Shown here piece by piece: positions 9,095 to 17,937 of a DNA stretch of 39,713 nt; within the stretch, counting starts at the first letter, position 1; every line of letters starts with the position of its first letter. The DNA comes from Pseudomonadota bacterium (lineage in GTDB: Bacteria > Pseudomonadota > Gammaproteobacteria > Burkholderiales > Rhodocyclaceae), in assembly GCA_018262235.1 (NCBI GenBank), contig JAGTRY010000026.1, positions 1 through 39,713 of the forward strand. The letters are read 5' to 3'. The position numbers were made by a program, and so were the translations under genes. The notes beneath the pieces are model-generated. The model worked only from the letters and a program-made list of their open reading frames with translations. It made no database searches and was not told where the DNA came from.

Positions 9095-9128
9095 AACAAC
9101 AAAGGCGCCTGCGGGCGCCTTTGTTGTT
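9095..9128. terminator. Intrinsic terminator after lapE
   Basis: A perfect 15-bp inverted repeat (9095-9109 and 9114-9128) around a TGCG loop. The core is GGCGCC flanked by A-rich and T-rich arms, starting 14 nt after the lapE stop. Its core closely matches the terminator at 10514-10545. Confidence 0.85.
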
Positions 9129-9249
9129 TCAGTGACCCAATACGTTCTCAAACCTGTTGCTCTCACGCGGTCACAACAAGTGAATACAAATCTTCACTCA
9201 GGCTTGAGGTTTACTCGTCAAGAAGAATGCTCCAAAAATTTGCATCATA

Positions 9250-9279
9250 TTGACAAATTTCACGTTTTTTTACTTTTAT
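9250..9279 (+). promoter_or_regulatory. Candidate sigma-70 promoter for the lipoprotein pair
   Basis: A perfect TTGACA (9250-9255) is followed after 18 nt by TTTTAT (9274-9279, four of six matches to the -10 consensus). It lies in an AT-rich stretch (about 9225-9300) unlike the GC-rich surroundings and 73 nt before the proposed GTG start. The rest of the 9129-9351 spacer shows no gene. Confidence 0.45.
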
Positions 9280-9351
9280 TTGCATGGCGTTTTATGTTTG
9301 TGCGATATTGCGCGCACGTTTTTACCCCTGTTCCTTCACTGGAGATATAAC

Positions 9352-9906
9352 GTGCCCAGCATGCTTCGCCATTTTGCAATTGCAGTCATCGTAAGCCTTG
9401 CCGCCGGATGTGCCATGCCCGGACCGGCCTATACCCCTTCCTTTCAGAACGTCCAGAAACTCGCGGAAGTTCAGTCTCAGCTCAACCTTGGCCAATTTTC
9501 TGTAGACAAACCCGATCTCGATAAAATCAGCATCCGTGGCAACACCATGGTCAGCCCGACCGGCTCGTTTGCCTCTTATCTGCAGGGCGCGGTCACCAGT
9601 GAACTGAAGTTGGCCAACAAACTGGCCGACGCAGACGCACCAGAACTCTCCGCTGTCATTATGGAAAACGACTTGTCCGTTCCGATAGCCCCCACTGGTA
9701 GCGGAAAAATGTGCGTGCAGTTCATCGTGAAAAAAAATAAAAGCCCTGTTTTCCAAAAGCAGGTTTCTGGAGAAGTCACCTTTCCTTCTTCGTTCATCGG
9801 GGCTGTCGCCATCCCGAACGCCATACGTGCATATCCCGATCTAGTCGCCAACCTGCTCGAGAACCTGTACGGCGATTCCGATTTCCTTAACGCAACCAAG
9901 AAATGA
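9352..9906 (+). CDS. Conserved lipoprotein of unknown function
   Basis: 184 residues, beginning at a GTG (9352) with a GGAG ribosome site 7 nt upstream; the alternative ATG is three codons later. The frame is open further upstream but lacks a signal-like start there. The N-terminus is a lipoprotein signal with the lipobox LAAGC (Cys20), so the mature protein should be lipid-anchored and periplasmic. The body has no catalytic motif I recognise. From memory it resembles a small lipoprotein family widespread in Betaproteobacteria, sometimes mislabelled as an acyltransferase. A second lipoprotein gene follows after 10 nt, indicating an operon and perhaps a shared envelope function. The product's role is unknown. 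Confidence 0.75.
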   Translation: MPSMLRHFAIAVIVSLAAGCAMPGPAYTPSFQNVQKLAEVQSQLNLGQFSVDKPDLDKISIRGNTMVSPTGSFASYLQGAVTSELKLANKLADADAPELSAVIMENDLSVPIAPTGSGKMCVQFIVKKNKSPVFQKQVSGEVTFPSSFIGAVAIPNAIRAYPDLVANLLENLYGDSDFLNATKK

Positions 9907-9916
9907 GTTCACACCC

Positions 9917-10501
9917 ATGAAATTCAATTCCCTGTTCTGTGCAACAGCCATTGCAGCAACGCTTCTGACCACCGGCTGCGCCCACAACATCAACATTTCT
10001 CCAGTCGCAGAAGCGCCCAAAGCTACGGCAGAGCGTGTAAACAAAACAGTTGGCATGTTCATCTCTGCCGAAGACCGCGCATTGGAAGTTGTCTCCCCAG
10101 GCGGCGGCGGTGACAAACTGAGCTACCTCCCTTACAAGGACCTGGAAGGCCCGCTGTTCTTCACTCTTTCGAATGTGTACAGCAAGGTTGAAACCCTACC
10201 CGGCACCGATGCAGCTACAGTTACCGGCAAAAATGTAAGCCTAGTGTTCAGCCCTAAGCTGACCACAACGTCCTCTTCGTCTAGTGCTTTCACTTGGCCG
10301 CCTACTGACTTCTCAGTCACGATCAAGATGAAAGCCATAGACAATGCGGGCAAGGTCCTGTGGGAAGAGGCGGTCACCGGCAACGGCAAGGCCGAATTTG
10401 CAGAATTCAAGGCAGACTTCCCGCTGGCGGCCCGTCGCGCCAGCAAAGACGCACTGGAACAGCTTGAGAAGCTGGTCCGTGCCAAGGAAGGGGTGAAGTA
10501 A
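9917..10501 (+). CDS. Lipoprotein of unknown function
   Basis: 194 residues with a clear lipoprotein signal peptide (MKFNSLFCATAIAATLLTTG followed by Cys21; lipobox LTTGC). The mature part contains a glycine run (SPGGGG), a serine-rich stretch (TTTSSSSSAF) and a beta-rich region about residues 85-165, followed by a helical tail (RRASKDALEQLEKL). I recognise no family. It starts 10 nt after the previous lipoprotein gene with only a weak ribosome site, so translation is probably coupled. A strong terminator follows 12 nt after its stop, which closes the two-gene unit. Confidence 0.75.
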   Translation: MKFNSLFCATAIAATLLTTGCAHNINISPVAEAPKATAERVNKTVGMFISAEDRALEVVSPGGGGDKLSYLPYKDLEGPLFFTLSNVYSKVETLPGTDAATVTGKNVSLVFSPKLTTTSSSSSAFTWPPTDFSVTIKMKAIDNAGKVLWEEAVTGNGKAEFAEFKADFPLAARRASKDALEQLEKLVRAKEGVK

Positions 10502-10513
10502 GCGCACCAGCCT

Positions 10514-10545
10514 CGGAAAAAGGCGCCTGTGGGCGCCTTTTTCCG
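10514..10545. terminator. Bidirectional intrinsic terminator between lipoproteins and EamA gene
   Basis: A perfect 14-bp inverted repeat (10514-10527 and 10532-10545) with a TGTG loop and A5/T5 tracts flanking a GGCGCC core. It serves the plus-strand lipoprotein pair and the convergent minus-strand EamA gene. It is nearly the same core as the lapE terminator at 9095-9128. Confidence 0.85.
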
Positions 10546-10584
10546 TCAAGGAACAGACCTCTGGCTTCTGTTTGACAAAGTCAG

Positions 10585-11016
10585 TCAGCGCTTCAACCCC
10601 AACACCACCACCCCCGCCCCGACCAGCAGGATGCCGAACCAGGACATGGCAGACGGTCGTTCACCAAGGAAGATCACTGCAAACACAGCCACCAGCAACA
10701 GGCTGAGCTTGTCGACCGGTGCGACTTTCGACGCCTCGCCCATCTTCAGGGCACGGAAATAACACACCCACGAAGCCCCCGTCGCCAGGCCGGACAGGAT
10801 CAGGAACAGCCAGGTACGCCAACTCAGCGCAAACGGATTGCTCCACTTGCCCATGGCATACACGAAGGCAGCGAGTACCACAATGATGACGCAGGTACGG
10901 ATCAGGGTGGCAAGATCGGAATCAACCCCTTCGAGCCCCAGTTTGGCAAAGATCGCCGTCATCGCGGCAAACACGGCAGAGAGAATGGCCCACACGAACC
11001 AGCCGGAAGAATCCAT
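10585..11016 (-). CDS. Half-size EamA/DMT-superfamily membrane transporter
   Basis: 143-residue very hydrophobic protein with about five membrane segments (about residues 5-25, 40-57, 68-88, 100-118 and 122-141). It is one EamA unit, whereas most EamA proteins carry two. The family signature is visible: a conserved Y/F-F-RAL-K-G motif (CYFRALKMGEASKVAPVDK) and the GE-R-S motif (LGERPSAMSWFGILLVGAG). Such half-size members act as dimers in exporting small molecules; the substrate cannot be inferred. The start at 11016 is supported by an AAGGAGG site 6-7 nt upstream. It is a single gene that ends at the shared terminator at 10514-10545. Confidence 0.85.
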   Translation of the reverse strand: MDSSGWFVWAILSAVFAAMTAIFAKLGLEGVDSDLATLIRTCVIIVVLAAFVYAMGKWSNPFALSWRTWLFLILSGLATGASWVCYFRALKMGEASKVAPVDKLSLLLVAVFAVIFLGERPSAMSWFGILLVGAGVVVLGLKR

Positions 11017-11089
11017 TGCCGCCTCCTTGTCATCAATCCTCTGCAGAAAGCACCTTGCGCACGATCATGCACAAGGCGGCTTACGATCC

Positions 11090-11146
11090 GTGGGAGCGAC
11101 GTCCACGTCGCGAAGCCGCGTTTCGCGACGTGGACGTCGCTCCCAC
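11090..11146. repeat. REP-like palindrome with perfect 25-bp arms
   Basis: The arm at 11090-11114 (beginning GTGGGAGCGACGTCC) and the arm at 11122-11146 (ending GACGTCGCTCCCAC) are exact reverse complements around a 7-nt spacer. The GTGGGAGCG head and internal palindromes match the general look of repetitive extragenic palindromes common in Pseudomonas and Betaproteobacteria. No T-run follows, so it is not a canonical terminator. Confidence 0.85.
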
Positions 11147-11288
11147 CGTGCTCGTCGAAGCACCTGTCGCACATTCATCGCGGCCAATGGCCGCTCCAAC
11201 CGGGGAGGCCGAAGACCCACGCGGGGCGGACTTCTTCAGGCGACCTCTCCACAGAGCAGAGTGCAGCGCGGTTCTTCAGGCAAGGCTC

Positions 11289-11348
11289 TGTGGGAGCGGC
11301 TTCAGCCGCGAATTCTCACATCCATTCGCGGCTGAAGCCGCTCCTACA
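11289..11348. repeat. REP-like palindrome, second unit
   Basis: The arms at 11289-11313 and 11324-11348 pair over 25 bp with one mismatch around a 10-nt loop. The arm begins TGTGGGAGCGGCTTCAGCCG, sharing the GTGGGAGCG head with the unit at 11090-11146 but with a different internal palindrome. It belongs to the GGAGCGGCTTCAGCCGC type of extragenic repeat. Confidence 0.85.
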
Positions 11349-11422
11349 CAACCCACGCCGACGCTGTCGGCGCAAATCCCCTCAGTCCTCAGCGCTCATT
11401 GCTCGGCACTGCGCGTAGCGGC

Positions 11423-12892
11423 TCAGCCGCCCGTGCCACCGACCGTCAAGCCATCAATCCGCAAGGTCGGCTGGCCAACACCGACCGGCACGCTCTGCCC
11501 ATCCTTGCCACAGGTTCCGACACCGGGATCCAGCGTCAGATCATTACCGATCATGCCCACATGATTGAGCACATCCGGGCCATTGCCGATGAGCGTTGCT
11601 CCTTTGACCGGATAAGTGATCTTGCCGTTCTCGATCATGTAGGCCTCGGCGGCCGAGAACACAAACTTGCCGCTGGTGATATCGACCTGGCCGCCACCGA
11701 AATTGACGGCATACAGCCCCTTCTTCACCGAGGCAATGATCTCGGCCGGATCCTTGTCGCCCGCACGCATCAGCGTGTTGGTCATGCGTGGCATGGGCAG
11801 ATGCGCGAAAGATTCGCGGCGTCCGTTGCCCGTGGGCGCAACACCCATCAGGCCAGCGTTGTGCATGTCCTGCATGTAGCCGACGAGCACACCGTCTTCG
11901 ATCAGGGTCGTGCACTTCGTAGGATTGCCTTCGTCATCAATGGTCAGCGAGCCACGGCGTCCTGCCAGCGTGCCATCATCCACCACGGTAACGCCCTTGG
12001 CCGCCACGCGCTGGCCGATACGCCCGGCAAAGGCCGAACTGCCCTTGCGATTGAAGTCGCCTTCCAGGCCATGCCCGATGGCTTCGTGCAGCAGGATGCC
12101 GGGCCAGCCGGAGCCCAATACCACCGTCATTGCCCCGGCCGGGGCTGGCCGAGCAGCCAGATTGGTACGAGCCTGATGCACGGCACGCTGGGCGTAATCT
12201 CGCAGCAGGGTATCCGTGAACAGCCGGTAATCGCTGCGACCACCACCACCGGCCGAGCCTTGCTCGCGGCGCCCGCCCTCTTCCATGATCACGGTGATCG
12301 ACAAACGGACCAGCGGGCGCACATCAGCGGCCAACACGCCATCGCTGCGCGCCACCATGACCACATCCCAGGAAGCTGCCAGCGAAGCCATGGCCTGCAG
12401 CACGCGCGGATCTTCCTGGCGGGCGAATTGTTCCAGACGCTCCAGCAGCGCGATCTTGTCGGCATCGGCCAGCGAAGGCAGCGGGTCGACCGCCGCGTAG
12501 AGCGCTGCTGGCTGCGCGCAGGATTTCAGTTTGATGCGGCGTGCCTGCCCCTGCCCGGCAATCGAACGGACAGTCTTGGCCGCTTCGCCCAGCGCCGCCG
12601 TGCTGATGTCATCGGAATAGGCAAACGCGGTCCGCTCGCCGGCAATCGCGCGCACGCCTACGCCCTGCTCGATATTGAAACTGCCGGATTTGACGATGCC
12701 CTCTTCCAGACTCCAGCTCTCGGTGCGCTGGTACTGGAAATACAGATCGGCATAGTGCAGATCGTGGCCAAGGATGCTGCTCAGGGTCTTGTCCAGCGTG
12801 CCGGTCGTCAGACCATAAGGCGCCAGCAGAATCTGGCTGGCGGTATCGAGGGCGCTATGCGTTGAAGATTCGTGCGATGCGGTGAGACTCAT
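11423..12892 (-). CDS. tldD: Metalloprotease TldD
   Basis: 489 residues, close to the 481 of E. coli TldD. TldD with TldE/PmbA forms a zinc-dependent peptidase that degrades unfolded peptides and matures some modified peptides such as microcin B17. The zinc motif HEAIGHGLEGD is visible (His269, Glu270, His274), and the C-terminal TCGKDGQ segment holds the conserved cysteine. The N-terminus aligns with E. coli TldD, including the DLYFQ and IEQGVGVRAI blocks, which supports the ATG at 12892. The gene follows the nitrilase-family gene after 104 nt on the same strand and is probably the last gene of a yhdP-nit-tldD unit. Its partner pmbA is not in the window. Confidence 0.95.
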   Translation of the reverse strand: MSLTASHESSTHSALDTASQILLAPYGLTTGTLDKTLSSILGHDLHYADLYFQYQRTESWSLEEGIVKSGSFNIEQGVGVRAIAGERTAFAYSDDISTAALGEAAKTVRSIAGQGQARRIKLKSCAQPAALYAAVDPLPSLADADKIALLERLEQFARQEDPRVLQAMASLAASWDVVMVARSDGVLAADVRPLVRLSITVIMEEGGRREQGSAGGGGRSDYRLFTDTLLRDYAQRAVHQARTNLAARPAPAGAMTVVLGSGWPGILLHEAIGHGLEGDFNRKGSSAFAGRIGQRVAAKGVTVVDDGTLAGRRGSLTIDDEGNPTKCTTLIEDGVLVGYMQDMHNAGLMGVAPTGNGRRESFAHLPMPRMTNTLMRAGDKDPAEIIASVKKGLYAVNFGGGQVDITSGKFVFSAAEAYMIENGKITYPVKGATLIGNGPDVLNHVGMIGNDLTLDPGVGTCGKDGQSVPVGVGQPTLRIDGLTVGGTGG

Positions 12893-12996
12893 GCGAGGGA
12901 TGCTTCCTTGAACAATTTGAAAATCGGGATGAGATCAGCGAGCGTAACACCGGCCTCTGATCTGTGCCGGAATAGCGCCGGACCGGACGGGATTCA

Positions 12997-13809
12997 TCAG
13001 TCGAAAATCCGGTGTTTGAGTGCCGGCAGGCTTTCACGCACGCTGGCAATCCGGGCTGGATCGAGCTCGCCACAGAGCACGCCACTCCCCATGGCGAGGC
13101 TTGCAACAATCTCGCCCCACGGATCGATCAGCATGCTGTGGCCCCAGGTCTGGCGTCCGGAGGGGTGTGTCCCGCCCTGGCCGCAGGCCAGCACGTAGCA
13201 CTGGTTTTCGATGGCGCGCGCGCGCAGCAGAACCTCCCAGTGCGCACGGCCGGTCGTCGCCGTGAAAGCAGCGGGCACCACGATCAGGTCCAGTTCGCCC
13301 ATGCGCCGGTAGAGTTCGGGGAAACGCAGGTCGTAGCACACGGAAAGACCGACACGTCCGCAAGGTCCGTCGAAGACGACGATCTCACGACCGGCTTCGA
13401 TGGTGCGCGACTCATCATAAGATTCGGCACCGCGCGTGAAACCGAAGAGGTGGATCTTGTCGTAACGCGCAACCTGCTCGCCCTGGGGATTGAACACCAG
13501 GGTAGTGTTGAGCACATGGTCCGCAGCGCTGGCAGCCAGCGGCAAAGTTCCACCGATCAGCCAGATGGCATGACGCCGCGCCATGTCCCCCAGAAATTGC
13601 TGGATCGGCCCGGTGCCCGGCACTTCGCGGATCCCGATCTTGGCTGTTTCGTCAGCACTGATCAGCGCGAAATATTCAGGCAACAGCACCAGCTGCGCGC
13701 CTTGTACAGCGGCTTCGGCAATCAGCCGCCCGGCCTCGGCGAGATTGGCGCTCACCTCAGGGCCGGCAATCAATTGCACGGCAGCAAGTTTGCAAGAAGG
13801 AAGGCTCAT
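12997..13809 (-). CDS. Nitrilase-superfamily carbon-nitrogen hydrolase (Nit1/Nit2-like)
   Basis: 270 residues from the start at MSLPSCKLAAVQL, chosen because GAGG lies 8 nt upstream and homology begins there; the frame extends 40 residues further upstream into yhdP. The Glu-Lys-Cys catalytic triad is in place: Glu45 (LLPEYF), Lys118 (RYDKIHLF) and Cys158 (GLSVCYDLRFPE). The domain fills the whole protein. Family members hydrolyse amides; the Nit1 branch removes deaminated glutathione as metabolite repair, and the sequence is of that type, but the substrate is not proven. The gene starts 10 nt after the yhdP stop, so the two are almost certainly co-transcribed. Confidence 0.9.
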   Translation of the reverse strand: MSLPSCKLAAVQLIAGPEVSANLAEAGRLIAEAAVQGAQLVLLPEYFALISADETAKIGIREVPGTGPIQQFLGDMARRHAIWLIGGTLPLAASAADHVLNTTLVFNPQGEQVARYDKIHLFGFTRGAESYDESRTIEAGREIVVFDGPCGRVGLSVCYDLRFPELYRRMGELDLIVVPAAFTATTGRAHWEVLLRARAIENQCYVLACGQGGTHPSGRQTWGHSMLIDPWGEIVASLAMGSGVLCGELDPARIASVRESLPALKHRIFD

Positions 13810-13819
13810 GCCTATATCC

Positions 13820-16800
13820 TCATTGGGCAGCCCCTTCTGTACCTGCTGGCGCAGAAGGGGTTGGTTTATCTTCATGCAGGTCGAAGCGCCCTTCGACCTT
13901 TTCAACCTTCGGATCGGCCCATGACCCACTCACCGTGTAGTCGTAGCTGAACATTTTCTCCACCGGATCACGCAGGACTTTCTGCCCGAGATAGACAGCC
14001 GCCCCCACCGCGGGGTTGAGCACACCCAGCGCGGCCTGCCCGACGATCACGCCGACAGCCACCGTTTCCGAAAGCGTTGGCTGGACACGGACACGCAGGT
14101 CATGTTCCTCGCGGTTCAGGTCCGTGCTGCCAGAGATGAAAACCTTGGCAGCGGGACCGCGCACTTCCAGATCCCCGGTATGCAGAATCCCGGCTTCAAC
14201 ATGCATGTCGCCGGAAATCCGGTCGAAAGCAAAGCCCTCGGAGAACACATCGCGGAAATCCAGGGTGATGCGCCGGGGCAAGGATTGCAGGCTGAGGATC
14301 CCGATCAGGCGTCCAGCGCCCGGTTCCATCTTGCGGAACTGGCCATCGCTGGCCTTGAGTTTCAGGGTTCCTGTCATGGACGGGTAATGCAGGCTTGTCG
14401 GCAAGCCGCGCCAGGACAGGTCGCCCTCGAAATCGACGCTTCCCTTGCGAACCGTGTTGGCCAGACCGAAATGCCCAAGCATGGAACCGGCATCCTCGCT
14501 TTCGAGTTTGAACTCCACCCGCGTACCCGTACTGCGCAACCAGCTGCCCGTGCCGGTCAGACTCATGTCTGGCGCGCTCAGGCTGATGCTTTTGAGCAAC
14601 CAGCCTTTGTCGTCGCTGGCCGCCTGGAGGTTCAGCTTGCCCAAGTCCATGCTGCCCAGCGTGAAATGATCGGCCACCACATCCAGCGCAGGCGGTTGAC
14701 GCAAGGGACGCCCGGTTTCCGTCACCACGGGCTCCGGCTCGAAGCCCCCACTGACCGGGTGCAGTGCCAGTTGCGACAGGCGTGCACGCAGGCTGCCATT
14801 GCCGGATTCGCTCCAGCTCAAATCACCGGCCAGATCCGGCCCCTCCAGATGCAAGGACCAGTTGCCATCCCGGCGCACCGCCTTGCCGCTCACATCCTGA
14901 AACCGGTGGCCGGACACGGTCAGCTCACCCACACGTGCCGCCACGGCCAGTGCAGTCCCGGACATGCTGCTGTTACCGAAGCCGGACAGCAGGTCTTCAA
15001 GCACCGGCTGCCAGCGCCCGACATCCAGGGTTTTCAGGCTCGTGGACACCCGCCAGCCCTGGACCGGCAACACGGCATCCTCGCCGGAGGCAACCGCCCC
15101 GCTGGTCAAGGTGCACTGGCTGCCCCGGCACTGCTCCACCCAGGCCACATCCACGCGCTGATCCTGTTTCACCCGCCAGTTCAGGGTCGAATCATTGCTT
15201 CCCTCCCGGCTTTCCACACGGACATTGAACCGCACAGGCCAGCGCTCATTGGCCTGCTTGCCCAGTGGCGCCGGCAATTCGCTGGTGATGCCGACCATAT
15301 TGCTGTCCACGCTGACTTCGACAAGGTTGCGACGCACACGGACCAGGGACGTAGCCGCAGCTTCGCCACTCAGATGATCCCAGGCGGAATTCGGCACAAA
15401 GCGCCGCAAGCCTGCCACCGTGATCGGGCCTTGTCCGTCAAAACGCAGGCTGCCATCCGCCTCGGTCACCCCGGTGGTGCGGACCCGCTTGCCCAGAAAC
15501 ACAGCATCCGCACCAGGCAGGCTCACGCCCTTTTCGGTGAAACTCAGCGTCCCGTTCGCATCAAAGAATTCCGGCAAGGCCGGAATCAAACGCAGCGTAT
15601 TGCCGGTAAAACGGTAATCGCCCTTGACGCGGGTATGCTCGGCATCGTTCAGGGGCACTTCGAGATGCAGGTCCAGATTGCCATTACCCTGGGTCTGCAG
15701 ATCACGCGTAAAGCTGCCCGCCAGGCTGGCGATCGGGCTGGCATTCACATAGTGCAGAAAATCCGTGGTTGTCCCAGTGGCCTTGCCATCCACGGTCAGG
15801 ATCTGCCGCCCATCATCCATCAGGTCGGGAATTTCCACTTTCACATCGCGTACCTGAACATTCCGGTAACGCCCTTTGTCGGCACGGATCGTCAAGCGCT
15901 GCCGGTCCAGCACCAGGCTCCCGTACGCCGCAGTCAGGCCCGGCCAGCCCGGCGCGTAGGTCTCCAGGCGGGCATCCACCAGCTTGCCTTCCAGATGGAA
16001 GACCCCCGGGCTCTTGTTGAACGGAAACTGCGCCAGATCGCCCGTGAGCTGAAAGCGGATGTCTTCGGCAGTACCACTGCGCAAGGATTCGTGCAGCCAA
16101 TCCGGCACGTATGCCGTCGTCACCGCTGGAATGTAACGCCATACCGCATCCAGTCGTGTGCGTTTGGCACGCGCATGGATATCGAGATAGCCTGGACCAC
16201 TCGGCCGGGCCTGCCAGTATCCAGCCACATCGGCACTCAGATGCGGATTGCGCACCCGCCCATTGAGCAACTTGATGGTCAATGCCTCGCTGCCGCCGGC
16301 CCGGGGTTTCTCGTATGACCATGCTCCGTTCAGATCGACACGATCCAGCAGCAGGAGCGGCTCATGCATGATCCCGGGCATGTTCATGTTGCCGTCTTTG
16401 ATCTGTAGCTTGAAGTCCCCGGTTTGCTCGGTACCACGGAACGTGCCTGACAGTCCCGTCACCCCGGGCAAATCGCCCATCGGCAGCAGGGTTACCGCAT
16501 CGACCTGGGCATTCACGTTGAAATGCTCGATCTTGCCGGCACGTCCTTGCCAATCGAGTTTGACTGCACTGATCCGTCCCGTCGGACTCGCCTGTCGCAG
16601 GCGCGCAGCCGTCTCCTCTGGCAAGGGCAGAGAGGCGGCCAGTTGCGCCAGCACCCGCACATCGAGCATGCCGGAGGTCAGGCTGCCCTGCGCGGGGCGC
16701 TTGTCGTTCTCTGCCAGGTAATGAAAGCCGATCCGGGTCGGACCGACCCGCAGCCCGTCGGTCGTTGCCAGACTCAATCGCTCCGCGACGAAGTCGACCT

Positions 16801-17812
16801 CCTCTTCGCTCGCCGTCAGGCTGATCCGCCCCTGCAAGGACGCCAGATTCAGCATCGGCAGATCTTTCCCGAGGCGTAATGCCACGTCAGCCAGGGCTAC
16901 ATCCGCGGTCAGTTTTTCCAGATGCTTGCCATCGAAACTGAGCCAGGTGCGCAGCCCGCCACGCCCGCGCGGCAAAGCCAGCGGATAGTCCAGCCACTTT
17001 TGCCAGACGGCCAGATCTGCTCCGTCGAGCGACAGATAAAAGGTCCCACGCCAGTCTTCCAGGCGTTTGAAGCCCTGTCCATGCAGATCACCGCGCACGT
17101 CGAGATTGGCCGAATAGGCCGTGGGCGGACTGGCCAGCAAGGCAAAGCGATGCGCGCTGCCCGAGTTTTCGAGCCGCAGATTCACGCGATCAAGCGCCAG
17201 GGGCGGAGCGTCACGCTGCTCATCGGTCCACACCAGACGTGCATCGCGGATCAGCACCTCACGCTGATCCAGCACGAAGTCACCAAAGCCGGAACCCGTC
17301 CCGCCGCTGTTGATCTGCAAGCCGGCGATGAAGAGCCGGCCATCGGCCTGACGCCGGATATCCAGTTCGGGATGCAGGATTTCCAGCCGATACAGGCGTA
17401 GCCGCTGGTAGAGCAAGGAAGACCATGCGACCGAGACTTCCAGTTGCGGCAATTCGAGTGCCACCCGGCCTTCATGGTCAAAGACGCGCAGACTGCGGAT
17501 GGACAGTTCGGGACGCAACCCGGACCAGTTCGCATCCAGCCCGGCGATCTGGACCTTCAGCCCGAGTTGCTGGGAAATGGCTTGTTCAATCCGCTCCCGT
17601 TGCTGCGCGATCTGAGGCGCAGCAACATAGCGCAGCAACAGGAAACTGACCGCCAGCACGAAAAACCCCAGCCACAGCACACGCCAGACCAGACGCGACA
17701 GGTGCAAGGGAAGCCGCACACAGCTCCGCGCCAGACAGCGCCAGTGCAGCGCTGCCACAAGACGCGTACGCCAGGAAGGCGGCGCCGGAGAATCAATCGG
17801 GGTGTCGGCCAT
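13820..17812 (-). CDS. yhdP: YhdP-family AsmA-like envelope lipid-transport protein
   Basis: 1,330 residues, in the normal range for YhdP (about 1,270 in E. coli). A single N-terminal membrane helix (about residues 42-64, WLGFFVLAVSFLLLRYV) anchors a very long periplasmic region built of beta strands. The start of that region (QLGLKVQIAGLDANWSGLRPEL) and the end (FDRISGDMHVEAG, then LGQKVLRDPVEKMFSYDYTVSGSWADP) are typical of this family. In E. coli YhdP, with TamB and YdbH, bridges the periplasm to carry phospholipids to the outer membrane. The start at 17812 has only a weak ribosome site. The gene heads the yhdP-nit-tldD unit and is divergent from glnE across 125 nt. Confidence 0.93.
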   Translation of the reverse strand: MADTPIDSPAPPSWRTRLVAALHWRCLARSCVRLPLHLSRLVWRVLWLGFFVLAVSFLLLRYVAAPQIAQQRERIEQAISQQLGLKVQIAGLDANWSGLRPELSIRSLRVFDHEGRVALELPQLEVSVAWSSLLYQRLRLYRLEILHPELDIRRQADGRLFIAGLQINSGGTGSGFGDFVLDQREVLIRDARLVWTDEQRDAPPLALDRVNLRLENSGSAHRFALLASPPTAYSANLDVRGDLHGQGFKRLEDWRGTFYLSLDGADLAVWQKWLDYPLALPRGRGGLRTWLSFDGKHLEKLTADVALADVALRLGKDLPMLNLASLQGRISLTASEEEVDFVAERLSLATTDGLRVGPTRIGFHYLAENDKRPAQGSLTSGMLDVRVLAQLAASLPLPEETAARLRQASPTGRISAVKLDWQGRAGKIEHFNVNAQVDAVTLLPMGDLPGVTGLSGTFRGTEQTGDFKLQIKDGNMNMPGIMHEPLLLLDRVDLNGAWSYEKPRAGGSEALTIKLLNGRVRNPHLSADVAGYWQARPSGPGYLDIHARAKRTRLDAVWRYIPAVTTAYVPDWLHESLRSGTAEDIRFQLTGDLAQFPFNKSPGVFHLEGKLVDARLETYAPGWPGLTAAYGSLVLDRQRLTIRADKGRYRNVQVRDVKVEIPDLMDDGRQILTVDGKATGTTTDFLHYVNASPIASLAGSFTRDLQTQGNGNLDLHLEVPLNDAEHTRVKGDYRFTGNTLRLIPALPEFFDANGTLSFTEKGVSLPGADAVFLGKRVRTTGVTEADGSLRFDGQGPITVAGLRRFVPNSAWDHLSGEAAATSLVRVRRNLVEVSVDSNMVGITSELPAPLGKQANERWPVRFNVRVESREGSNDSTLNWRVKQDQRVDVAWVEQCRGSQCTLTSGAVASGEDAVLPVQGWRVSTSLKTLDVGRWQPVLEDLLSGFGNSSMSGTALAVAARVGELTVSGHRFQDVSGKAVRRDGNWSLHLEGPDLAGDLSWSESGNGSLRARLSQLALHPVSGGFEPEPVVTETGRPLRQPPALDVVADHFTLGSMDLGKLNLQAASDDKGWLLKSISLSAPDMSLTGTGSWLRSTGTRVEFKLESEDAGSMLGHFGLANTVRKGSVDFEGDLSWRGLPTSLHYPSMTGTLKLKASDGQFRKMEPGAGRLIGILSLQSLPRRITLDFRDVFSEGFAFDRISGDMHVEAGILHTGDLEVRGPAAKVFISGSTDLNREEHDLRVRVQPTLSETVAVGVIVGQAALGVLNPAVGAAVYLGQKVLRDPVEKMFSYDYTVSGSWADPKVEKVEGRFDLHEDKPTPSAPAGTEGAAQ

Positions 17813-17937
17813 GTAGGGCTGGACGTGGCACGCGGCAAGGCGGCATGATGAACTTGGTCAGGATTTTAACCCATGGTCCGTTCATATTCCTGCCGTTCGG
17901 GCCGTAGTTACGTGAAACTTGCACACAGATTTCCCTC

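Larger units (their letters stand above)
11017..11422. other. Gene-free spacer rich in palindromes
   Basis: About 400 nt between the EamA start and the tldD stop have no convincing coding region. It contains the two REP-like units and a degenerate third half-unit at about 11173-11198 (TCGCGGCCAATGGCCGCTCC). The spacer also holds the promoter side of the EamA gene. A terminator for tldD is not obvious, but the palindrome at 11289-11348 lies just downstream of it. Confidence 0.6.

Noticed and set aside
11090-11348. Inverted repeats considered as insertion-sequence ends or a CRISPR fragment
   Set aside because: There is no transposase gene or target duplication between the arms, and no regular direct repeats with spacers.
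14102-16318. 738-codon plus-strand open frame opposite yhdP
   Set aside because: It lies wholly within the well-supported yhdP gene and its translation is low-complexity with no family likeness.
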